From assembly GCA_024278415.1 (NCBI GenBank), contig JAJRTI010000584.1:1-6693 (forward strand): a stretch of DNA of 6,693 nucleotides, in the 5' to 3' direction. The stretch comes from Planctomycetota bacterium. GTDB lineage: Bacteria; Planctomycetota; Brocadiia; JAJRTI01. Of the stretch, positions 1-5,473 are shown piece by piece (position 1 is the first letter of the stretch; each line of letters opens with the position of its first letter). The notes below the pieces were generated by a model. That model made no database searches, was not told the origin of the DNA, and was given only the letters and a program-made list of their open reading frames with translations. A program made the translations under genes and the position numbers.

Positions 1-1
1 C

Positions 2-3000
2 AACGCGGCCGGCAAGTGGTTGCCCATGGACGAAGCCCGCTCGCCGGCCACGCGAGAGCGGAAGGTGCTCTTCGACTTCGAGCGCGGCGCCAGACCCTGG
101 GGAACCCATAGCGACCCGAAGACCCAGCACAAGATCGACATCGTGACGGAACCCGATGGCAACCACGCAATCCGCTTGCGCGTGCCGTCGCTCAAACGAT
201 GGTGCGGCCTCACGAGCCCCCCGGTGGCCGCGCCGTCCGCGCGGCACACGGTCACGCGCTTCCGCGCGAAGGGCAAGGACGCGCGCCTCGCGGTCGAATG
301 GCGCGAGCGCGACCAGTCGCGGTGGCGCAAGTTCATCGATCTGACGCCGGAATGGCGCGAATACACGATCTTCGCCGAGGACCTCAAGTACTGGCGCGAC
401 AACCCGAGCGTGGGCCGCGGCGGGCCGGGGGACCGATTCCACCCCGAACGCGCGGCGCGCGTCCTGTTCGCGTTCTCGATCGAGTTCATGCCGCGGGACG
501 CGGAGTGTGAGTTGTGGATTGACGACGTGGAGGTTGACGTAGATCCCCTCGCTGGCTACCGCGGCGTGCGCTTGAACGCGCGCAAAGGCTTCCAGGTCAC
601 CGGGGCCGGGTTCATGCGCGTGCGGCCGGACCAGTTGCGCATCTTCAACCCGGTGTACCCACTGGAGCGCGCGGCGACCGCGGCCGCCGCGCCCGGGCAA
701 TTCGTCGTGCCCCAGGGAGCGCGCTTCCAGGGCCCGTTCGAGGGCTGGGCCGCAATCGGCGGGACGGGCATCGACAGCCGCGACATAGCGCGCTACGTGC
801 CGCTCATCACCACGCGCGACGCCTACGGCCGGCCGCGCGGCCCGCTGGCCGGAATCCTACACTACTACTCCGGCCCGTACGCCGGCGCGAGCATCGCCAT
901 GTTCGGCGCGACGAACCGCGACGTCTTCGCGGAGCCGCAGGCGCGGGAGCTGCTCCCCAAGATCGTCGACGCGCTCGCCAATGCCGCCTACCTTCGCGAC
1001 CTCAAGCCGCGCCTGAACATGGTGCGAGACGGCCAGCCGGCGGAGATCCAACTGCACGCTGCGAACTTCGGCCGCGCGGCCGTCGACGCATCCGTGCGGC
1101 TCCAGATCCTCAGCGAGGACGGGACGACCGTGTGCTACGAGACCCGCCGCGCGGTGGCGCTTGAACCCGGGCAACAGGCGCGGCTCGAATTCACCTGGCA
1201 GCCGCCGCGGTACGAGCGCGACTTCTACCTCGTGCGCGCGGAGTTGCTCGTGAACGGCCGGCCGGTCGACCGCGCGGAGACCGGCTTCTGCGCGTGGTCG
1301 GAGCGGGTGCAGGCTGCCGGCCCGGCGGTCGCGCTCAAGGACAACGTGCTGCGCGTGAACGGCCGGCCGGCGTACCTGCTCGGCGTGCAGGGCTTCTGGG
1401 GCGACCGCGCGGTCTCGGGCGGCAACCCGCTCACGTGGCTGCGCGAGTTTCAGTCCATGCGCGACCGCGGCATCCGCCTCTGCCGCTTCATCAACGTGCG
1501 CGCCCGCTGGATCGGCCGGCCCGAAGATGAGATCCGCGCGTACGAGGACGCGCTCGTGCAGCTCTCGCAAAAGTGCGGCATCGTGCTCTTCTTCGAGGAT
1601 AAGGTCTCCCCCACCGCGGACCCGAAGCTCTACCAGGAGCACCTCGTGCGCAGCCGCGACATCGGCGGCCGGTATCGTCGCGTGCGCGGCATGATGGTCG
1701 ACTTGGAGAACGAGCCGCGCTTCTACGTCACCGACGGGCCCGAGGGCCGCGCCGCGTTCGGCAGGTTCCTCGAGGCGCGCTACGGCTCCGCGGACGCGGT
1801 GTCCAAGGCGTGGGGAGCGAAGTTCGCAGGCTTTGGCAAAGAGCCTTCCGGATTCAAGAAGTGGCCGCGACGGGAGCGATGGGACGACGCGCGTATGCGC
1901 GACCTCTACGCGTACGGCGTCGACCAGTTCTGCCGCTGGGCCGCAGACAATCGCGCCGCGGTCAAGTCGGCCGATCCGAGCCGGATCGTGAGCGTAGGCA
2001 TGCTCGGCAGCTTCGGGCATCGCGGCCTCATCGCCGCGCCCGCGCTGGGTTCGCTCTCGCAGGACTTCGCCAACCGCCATTGCTACCGGCGCGAGTCGGG
2101 CATGGTGCAGGCCATCAAGAGCGTGGATTTGCGCTTCTTCGGCAAGCCGCCGAGCATCGGCGAGTTCGGCGGCGTGTCGCACCCGTCGTTCCCCCGCAGC
2201 CGCATGTGGACCGAGCCGGCCGAAGCCGACCGCATCACCCGCTACATGCACACCGCGCACTACGGCCTCGCGCTCGGCGCGATCTTCGTGTCCAACTGGC
2301 ACTACCGCGACCCGTCCGCATCGATCTTCCCGTTCGGGCTCGTGCAGCCCGACCTGGTGGACCGGGACATCGTGCGCATCTACCGGAATCTCAATCTGCT
2401 GTTCCGGCTGCACCGGCCCACGTACGTGCAACCGCAGGTGGGCCTCGTCGTGCCGGACCGCCATCGTTGGACCGCGGCGCGGCATCAGGTCACGGCCGCG
2501 GTGCGCCGGAGCGTGGACTGGCTCGTGGGCCTGCACGTGGACTTTGGCCTGGTCCCCGAGCGATGCATCCGCAAGCTGCCGGCCGGCGTGAAAGCGCTGG
2601 TGTATCCCGCGCCGTTTTGTCCCGACGACGAGACGTTCGCGGCGTTGCAGCAGTTCGTTGCGCGGGGCGGCCACGTGCTCGTGACGGGCGACATCACCTA
2701 CGACGCCCACGGCCGGCGCACGCGCACCGATCGGCTCGCCCTGTTCGGCGCGGAGTTTGTGAAGGAGCGCTACCCGAACATCGAACTCGGCAAGGCTCCG
2801 GCCCTGGCCGGGCGGTTCGCGCATCCGTGCATCGAGGTGAAGGCTGCCGGCGCGCAGGTGCTCGCAAGCGACGCGCGGGGCCGGCCGGCGGTCATGGCCA
2901 AAGGCACGGCCATGCTCTGTGTGGATCCCGTCGAGCTGCACTGGCCTGCGGAAGACGTGTCGCTCTACCGGGAGTTCCTCGCACGCGCCGGCGTGCCGCG

Positions 3001-3571
3001 CGTGCAGGTGGAGCCGGACGCGCCGGACCTGCACGCGTTCGTCGTGCACGGCGAACGCGGCGCGCGGGTGGCCATGCTCTACAACACGGCGAAGGAGGGC
3101 GGCGTGAGGAGGGCGCGTATTCGGGCCGGCGACGCGGCGGTCGAGCTGGCGGCTGGCCCCCGGAGCCCGGCGCTGGCCATGCTGGATGCGCGGGGGGAGT
3201 TGGTGGCGTGCGAGGGCGTGGGCGACGTGCGCGTGGCCGGCGCGACCGCGGTCGAGTCGTCGATGTTGGCCATGGCCGGCGCGCTCGACGGCCAGCCGCT
3301 GCGCGACTCCGCGGCGTTCTTCGTGGCCGGCTTCGAGGCAGGGCAGGTGCGCATCGGTCATCGCCGGCCGGAAGGGCTCGTTGCGGAGGTGGGGCACTTG
3401 AGCGACGGCAAGTGGCAGCGACTGGGGTCAGTGGATGTGGCTTCCGAAGAGGGGAAGGCCGTGGTGCGCGTCACGCGTGGGCTCGCGAACGAGATCGTGC
3501 TCATCGCCGAGCGCGGTTCGCTTGATGCAGCCCGGCGCGCGGTGGGCGACCTGCTGGCGCTCAGGAAGTGA
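2..3571 (+). CDS. Multidomain clan GH-A-type glycoside hydrolase-like protein (5' partial)
   Basis: Predicted to hydrolyse a glycosidic bond in a complex glycan; the substrate is unknown. The frame is open to the left edge with no stop, so the N-terminus, including any signal peptide, lies outside the window; internal TTG (20) and ATG (26) codons have no clear Shine-Dalgarno site. Numbering is from the TTG at 20. Residues 15-175 look like a carbohydrate-binding beta-sandwich (LFDFE start, WIDDVEV end). Residues 180-325 are not recognised. Residues 330-428 look Ig-like. Residues about 440-800 form a TIM barrel: DLENEPRFY supplies N564-E565, the Asn-Glu pair typical of the clan GH-A acid/base, and GEFGG supplies E715 as likely nucleophile. 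Residues about 805-950 resemble the amidotransferase-like domain of GH42 (VGLVVPDRHRW, then FVARGGHVLVTGD). The rest is beta-rich. The exact GH family is uncertain. The fold and catalytic pair are inferred from motifs and spacing. The next gene is convergent. Confidence 0.85.
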   Translation, partial: NAAGKWLPMDEARSPATRERKVLFDFERGARPWGTHSDPKTQHKIDIVTEPDGNHAIRLRVPSLKRWCGLTSPPVAAPSARHTVTRFRAKGKDARLAVEWRERDQSRWRKFIDLTPEWREYTIFAEDLKYWRDNPSVGRGGPGDRFHPERAARVLFAFSIEFMPRDAECELWIDDVEVDVDPLAGYRGVRLNARKGFQVTGAGFMRVRPDQLRIFNPVYPLERAATAAAAPGQFVVPQGARFQGPFEGWAAIGGTGIDSRDIARYVPLITTRDAYGRPRGPLAGILHYYSGPYAGASIAMFGATNRDVFAEPQARELLPKIVDALANAAYLRDLKPRLNMVRDGQPAEIQLHAANFGRAAVDASVRLQILSEDGTTVCYETRRAVALEPGQQARLEFTWQPPRYERDFYLVRAELLVNGRPVDRAETGFCAWSERVQAAGPAVALKDNVLRVNGRPAYLLGVQGFWGDRAVSGGNPLTWLREFQSMRDRGIRLCRFINVRARWIGRPEDEIRAYEDALVQLSQKCGIVLFFEDKVSPTADPKLYQEHLVRSRDIGGRYRRVRGMMVDLENEPRFYVTDGPEGRAAFGRFLEARYGSADAVSKAWGAKFAGFGKEPSGFKKWPRRERWDDARMRDLYAYGVDQFCRWAADNRAAVKSADPSRIVSVGMLGSFGHRGLIAAPALGSLSQDFANRHCYRRESGMVQAIKSVDLRFFGKPPSIGEFGGVSHPSFPRSRMWTEPAEADRITRYMHTAHYGLALGAIFVSNWHYRDPSASIFPFGLVQPDLVDRDIVRIYRNLNLLFRLHRPTYVQPQVGLVVPDRHRWTAARHQVTAAVRRSVDWLVGLHVDFGLVPERCIRKLPAGVKALVYPAPFCPDDETFAALQQFVARGGHVLVTGDITYDAHGRRTRTDRLALFGAEFVKERYPNIELGKAPALAGRFAHPCIEVKAAGAQVLASDARGRPAVMAKGTAMLCVDPVELHWPAEDVSLYREFLARAGVPRVQVEPDAPDLHAFVVHGERGARVAMLYNTAKEGGVRRARIRAGDAAVELAAGPRSPALAMLDARGELVACEGVGDVRVAGATAVESSMLAMAGALDGQPLRDSAAFFVAGFEAGQVRIGHRRPEGLVAEVGHLSDGKWQRLGSVDVASEEGKAVVRVTRGLANEIVLIAERGSLDAARRAVGDLLALRK

Positions 3572-3584
3572 CTGAGCCCGGCGG

Positions 3585-3640
3585 GGGGACGCGATGCGGA
3601 AGCCGTCCCGCAACTGCGGGACGGATCGCATCGTGTCCCC
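3585..3640. repeat. Two-tier inverted repeat (hairpin) between convergent genes
   Basis: The outer arms 3585-3598 and 3627-3640 match at 13 of 14 positions; the exception is G3591 opposite T3634, a wobble pair if read as plus-strand RNA. The inner arms 3603-3611 and 3616-3624 form a perfect 9-bp stem closed by AACT. It begins 14 bases after the stop of the hydrolase gene. There is no T-tract, so it could be a weak or factor-assisted terminator, an mRNA-stabilising structure, or a REP-like dispersed repeat; position alone does not decide. Confidence 0.7.
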
Positions 3641-3674
3641 AGACGCCGACACATGGCTTCGTCTGGGGACACGA
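3631..3674. repeat. Perfect 15-bp inverted repeat, overlapping the previous hairpin
   Basis: Arms 3631-3645 and 3660-3674 are perfect 15-bp reverse complements around a 14-base loop. The left arm reuses bases 3631-3640 of the preceding hairpin's outer arm, so the two long stems cannot form on one molecule at the same time. A perfect stem of this length between convergent genes could stop or protect transcripts from both sides, or be part of a non-autonomous repeat element. Confidence 0.7.
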
Positions 3675-3675
3675 A

Positions 3676-3715
3676 GTCGGGCGCTTCGCGCCCTTGGTTC
3701 ATGTCCCCGCCCGAC
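3676..3715. repeat. Short inverted repeats next to the methyltransferase stop codon
   Basis: GTCGGGCG (3676-3683) is the reverse complement of 3708-3715. Inside it GGGCGC (3679-3684) can pair instead with GCGCCC (3688-3693) across a 3-base loop. A further ATGTCCCC at 3701-3708 can pair imperfectly with GGGGAC at 3665-3670 and flanking bases. The block ends immediately before the stop codon of the minus-strand methyltransferase gene. Confidence 0.5.
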
Positions 3716-3716
3716 C

Positions 3717-4529
3717 TCATGCCTTCCGTGCAACGATCTGCAAATGCGCGGCGCGGCCGAGGGCTTCCGGCTCACGGCCGTAGCGCAGCTCGAGTTGCAC
3801 GAGCCGCTTCCGCGCGGCGGGGGAGTCGTAGAGCGACAGGTCCGTGTGCCGCGTCACGAACACGGTCTTGCCGAGCACGTCGAGCACCTCGAAGCCCCGG
3901 GCCTCCAGCCCCGTGCGCAATGCCCGCGGCCAGAACATGTGCAGCGGAAAGCGGCTCTCTTTGCGGTCGCCGTGCCACAGGCTTTGGCCGGTCTTGAGGA
4001 AGCGGTCCAGTTCGCGCAAGTCGCCGCGGTCGAGGTAGTGGTCGATGCCGGCCCAACGGTTGTCGACGCTCGCGACCAAGACGCCGCCCAGCGCGGCCAC
4101 GCGGGCGATGGCCTTCATGGCCTGCTTGGGTCGTTCGACGAGCGACAGCGGGTCGCCCTGCGCGACGACGAACGCAAACGCCGCGTCGGGCAAGCCCTCC
4201 AGCGTCGCCACGTCGGCCTTGCAGAACTCGACGCGATCCACCACGCCCATCTTCTCGGCCTTCTTCTCGGCTTGGTCGAGCATCTTCTGCGACAGGTCGC
4301 TCAACGTGACGCGGTACCCGCTCTTGGCCAGGCGGAGGCCCCACTTGCCGGTGCCGCAGCCCACGTCGAGCACGCGCGTGGACAGGTCGGCCGGCAGGAA
4401 CCGGCGCAGGTGCTCCCAGGTGACCGCATCGTAGATCTCCCAGTACGGGTTGCCGGTGTAGCGCGAATCGTAGATGCCGGCGTAGCGGTCGTGGAAGGCT
4501 TCGTTCTTGGATCGTTGGCGCTTGGCCAC
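3717..4529 (-). CDS. Class I SAM-dependent methyltransferase
   Basis: Transfers a methyl group from S-adenosylmethionine to an unknown acceptor, probably in the cytosol (no signal peptide or membrane segment). The protein is 270 residues, normal for a single-domain class I enzyme. Motif I is VLDVGCGTGKWGLRLA at residues 53-68, the glycine-rich SAM-binding loop. The acidic residue after strand beta-2 is D78 in LSDLSQKML. FCKADV (102-107) holds the motif expected near the adenine, and FVVAQGDPLSLV (120-131) occupies the motif IV position. An N-terminal stretch with AGIYDSRY matches the cap seen in Methyltransf_11/25-type enzymes. The start is GTG at 4529, chosen because AGGAG lies 6 bases upstream. 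It is the second gene of an operon, 9 bases after the cyclophilin-like gene, and the AGGAG overlaps that gene's TAG stop, suggesting translational coupling. The acceptor (small molecule, lipid or protein) cannot be told. Confidence 0.93.
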   Translation of the reverse strand: MAKRQRSKNEAFHDRYAGIYDSRYTGNPYWEIYDAVTWEHLRRFLPADLSTRVLDVGCGTGKWGLRLAKSGYRVTLSDLSQKMLDQAEKKAEKMGVVDRVEFCKADVATLEGLPDAAFAFVVAQGDPLSLVERPKQAMKAIARVAALGGVLVASVDNRWAGIDHYLDRGDLRELDRFLKTGQSLWHGDRKESRFPLHMFWPRALRTGLEARGFEVLDVLGKTVFVTRHTDLSLYDSPAARKRLVQLELRYGREPEALGRAAHLQIVARKA

Positions 4530-4535
4530 GTGCAG

Positions 4536-4540
4536 CTCCT
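4536..4540 (-). promoter_or_regulatory. Ribosome binding site of the methyltransferase gene
   Basis: AGGAG on the minus strand, 6 bases before the GTG start at 4529. Its first two bases are the last two of the upstream TAG stop, so ribosomes finishing the cyclophilin-like gene stop right on this site. This supports the GTG start and coupled translation. Confidence 0.75.
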
Positions 4541-4916
4541 ACGCCTTCTCGATCTCGACGGTGATCGAGGACGGCATGTCCTCGAGCGGCGCGGGGTCGC
4601 TGGCCAGTTCGCCGACGGGGTTCACCGGCGACGCGGCCCGCGGCTCGTCGCCTACGCTTGCCGGGGTCGGGCCGAAGAACATGCAGAGCGCAGTGCCGGG
4701 CGTCCAGTACGCCAACTCGCCGACCTTCATGAGGTCTCGCGCATCGCCCGATTGGCCTACGCCGAGATCGCCGATGGAGCCGTAGTACTCGTGGCCCCAT
4801 CGGCTCATGCTCACGGTTATGGGCAGCGCGGCTGCGATGGCCTGCGCGGTCTCGGAGTCGTTCAGCGTCGCGTCGAGCGTCACGTCGCCGATGGTCAACT
4901 TGATATCGGTGGGCAT
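4539..4916 (-). CDS. Cyclophilin-like fold protein, TM1367-type (Cyclophil_like family)
   Basis: A 125-residue protein with the cyclophilin-like beta-barrel fold known from Thermotoga TM1367. Family hallmarks are visible: SRWGHEYYGSIG (38-49), VGELAYWTPGTALCMFFGPTP (65-85) and the following AASPVNPVGEL stretch (94-104). Family members are small, single-domain and cytosolic; no peptidyl-prolyl isomerase activity or ligand is established for them to my knowledge, so no reaction is assigned. The start is ATG at 4916, not the upstream in-frame start at 4952, because AAGGAGG lies 8 bases upstream of 4916 and the family alignment begins around there. It is the first gene of a two-gene operon with the methyltransferase 9 bases downstream. 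No signal peptide is visible. The fold call is strong and the biological role unknown. Confidence 0.92.
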   Translation of the reverse strand: MPTDIKLTIGDVTLDATLNDSETAQAIAAALPITVSMSRWGHEYYGSIGDLGVGQSGDARDLMKVGELAYWTPGTALCMFFGPTPASVGDEPRAASPVNPVGELASDPAPLEDMPSSITVEIEKA

Positions 4917-4924
4917 GAGGGGCG

Positions 4925-4931
4925 CCTCCTT
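4925..4931 (-). promoter_or_regulatory. Ribosome binding site of the cyclophilin-like gene
   Basis: AAGGAGG on the minus strand, 8 bases before ATG 4916. It is a near-complete Shine-Dalgarno match and decides this start over the in-frame start at 4952, for which the site would lie inside the coding region. Confidence 0.8.
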
Positions 4932-4966
4932 GTCACGGGATACGGTCGCCAAGGCCAGGGCGCTCT

Positions 4967-4995
4967 ATTGTAGGCAGCGCAGCCACGGATCGCCA
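4967..4995 (-). promoter_or_regulatory. Candidate sigma-70-type promoter for the cyclophilin-like/methyltransferase operon
   Basis: On the minus strand, TACAAT (4972-4967) matches the -10 consensus at 5 of 6 bases. TGGCGA (4995-4990), 17 bases upstream, is a weak -35 (3 of 6). Transcription would start near 4960, giving a leader of about 45 bases that includes the AAGGAGG site. The AT-rich -10 stands out against GC-rich surroundings. The call rests on motif and position only. Confidence 0.4.
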
Positions 4996-5026
4996 GGGCG
5001 CGCATGGGCGCGTAGATAAGCCTGCC

Positions 5027-5111
5027 GTCCCTACGGGACTGGTGGCCTCTTAGCGATCCGCGTTCCCAGCACTGAAGTGCTGGGCTAGTCTCAATTGTCC
5101 CTACGGGACAA
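5027..5111. repeat. Cluster of three short palindromes
   Basis: Three hairpins in 85 bases: GTCCC-TAC-GGGAC (5027-5039); CCCAGCAC-TGAA-GTGCTGGG (5065-5084, 8-bp perfect stem); and TTGTCCC-TAC-GGGACAA (5095-5111, 7-bp stem). The outer two share the core GTCCCTACGGGAC, 70 bases apart. The cluster lies upstream of the candidate promoter, in the gap between two minus-strand genes. Probably dispersed palindromic repeats; a protein-binding role is possible but not shown. Confidence 0.65.
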
Positions 5112-5130
5112 AAGAATCGCATAACTATTC

Positions 5131-5264
5131 TCTGTCGCGAAATGCGCGGGGCCCGCTTGTAGCACGCACGTCAGTGCGTTCCGTTCCGTGGTTTCCCGCA
5201 TGACCGGCCAGAGACGCTCTTACGAGCGCGCTACGAGCGCCCGTCGCGCGGCATTTCGCACAGA
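5131..5264. repeat. 134-bp segment bounded by imperfect inverted repeats (MITE-like)
   Basis: The left arm (TCTGT, then GCGAAATGC and GCG, 5131-5148) is the reverse complement of the right arm (5247-5264) at 17 bases, with one single-base gap on each side. Inside are a hairpin ACGCAC-GTCA-GTGCGT (5164-5179) and a tandem direct repeat TACGAGCGC at 5221-5229 and 5232-5240. There is no credible coding sequence. The size and ends resemble a small non-autonomous element, but no flanking target duplication was identified. The remaining bases of the 4917-5473 gap outside the listed repeats, promoter and RBS show nothing I can name. Confidence 0.5.
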
Positions 5265-5275
5265 CACTAAACAAA

Positions 5276-5290
5276 GCGGGCTTCACCCGC
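5276..5290. repeat. Short hairpin GCGGG-CTTCA-CCCGC
   Basis: A perfect 5-bp stem with loop CTTCA (TGAAG on the minus strand). It sits between the two larger inverted-repeat segments. GCGGG here is also the reverse complement of part of 5151-5160, so alternative pairing is possible. Confidence 0.4.
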
Positions 5291-5311
5291 AACCGAAACG
5301 GCACGCGCGGC

Positions 5312-5464
5312 GCGCTTTTTTGGAGTGCGCCGGCAGAGCCCGCCGCAAGGCGGGCGGCGACGGCGCTTTTGCTGCATGCGCGCGGCTTGCGCGAATTTGC
5401 GTTCTCGTAGGCATGCGCGCGCTGCCCAGGAAAAGCGGCGTCAAGCCGCCGCACTCCAAAGCGC
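5312..5464. repeat. 153-bp segment bounded by inverted repeats, with internal hairpins
   Basis: GCGC plus TTTGGAGTGCG (5312-5315 and 5319-5329) pairs with CGCACTCCAAAGCGC (5450-5464): 15 paired bases with a 3-T bulge on the left. Inside are a perfect hairpin GCCCGCC-GCAA-GGCGGGC (5338-5355), a hairpin GCGGC-GTCAA-GCCGC (5435-5449) and an 11-base direct repeat GCATGCGCGCG (5374-5384 and 5411-5421). It lies just after the stop of the LamG-domain gene and has no credible gene. It is probably a dispersed repeat of the host genome. Confidence 0.5.
5431..5449 (-). terminator. Candidate intrinsic terminator of the LamG-domain gene
   Basis: Read on the minus strand, GCGGC-TTGAC-GCCGC is followed directly by TTTT, starting 24 bases after the TAG stop at 5474. 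The stem is short (5 bp) and the T-tract has only four bases, so it would be a weak terminator. It is also part of the 153-bp repeat segment, so the resemblance may be incidental. Confidence 0.35.
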
Positions 5465-5473
5465 CACAGGCGG

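Noticed and set aside
857..3397. 846-codon open frame on the minus strand inside the hydrolase gene
   Set aside because: It is antisense to a gene with clear domains and motifs; its translation is rich in Arg, His and Ala with no recognisable domain, as expected for a shadow frame in GC-rich DNA.
1810..3525. 571-codon plus-strand frame overlapping the hydrolase gene
   Set aside because: Arg/Gly/Ala-rich shadow of the real frame with no motifs and no Shine-Dalgarno-supported start.
3594..4973. 459-codon plus-strand frame across the methyltransferase and cyclophilin-like genes
   Set aside because: Antisense to two well-supported genes with good ribosome binding sites; its start lies within the intergenic hairpins and the product shows no domain.
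5301..5321. Plus-strand terminator ending in a six-T run
   Set aside because: The GCGCG-rich stretch before the T-run forms only a poor stem, and no plus-strand gene lies upstream for it to end.
5027..5464. CRISPR array
   Set aside because: The repeats are unequal palindromes at irregular spacing; there is no regular direct repeat/spacer pattern and no cas gene.
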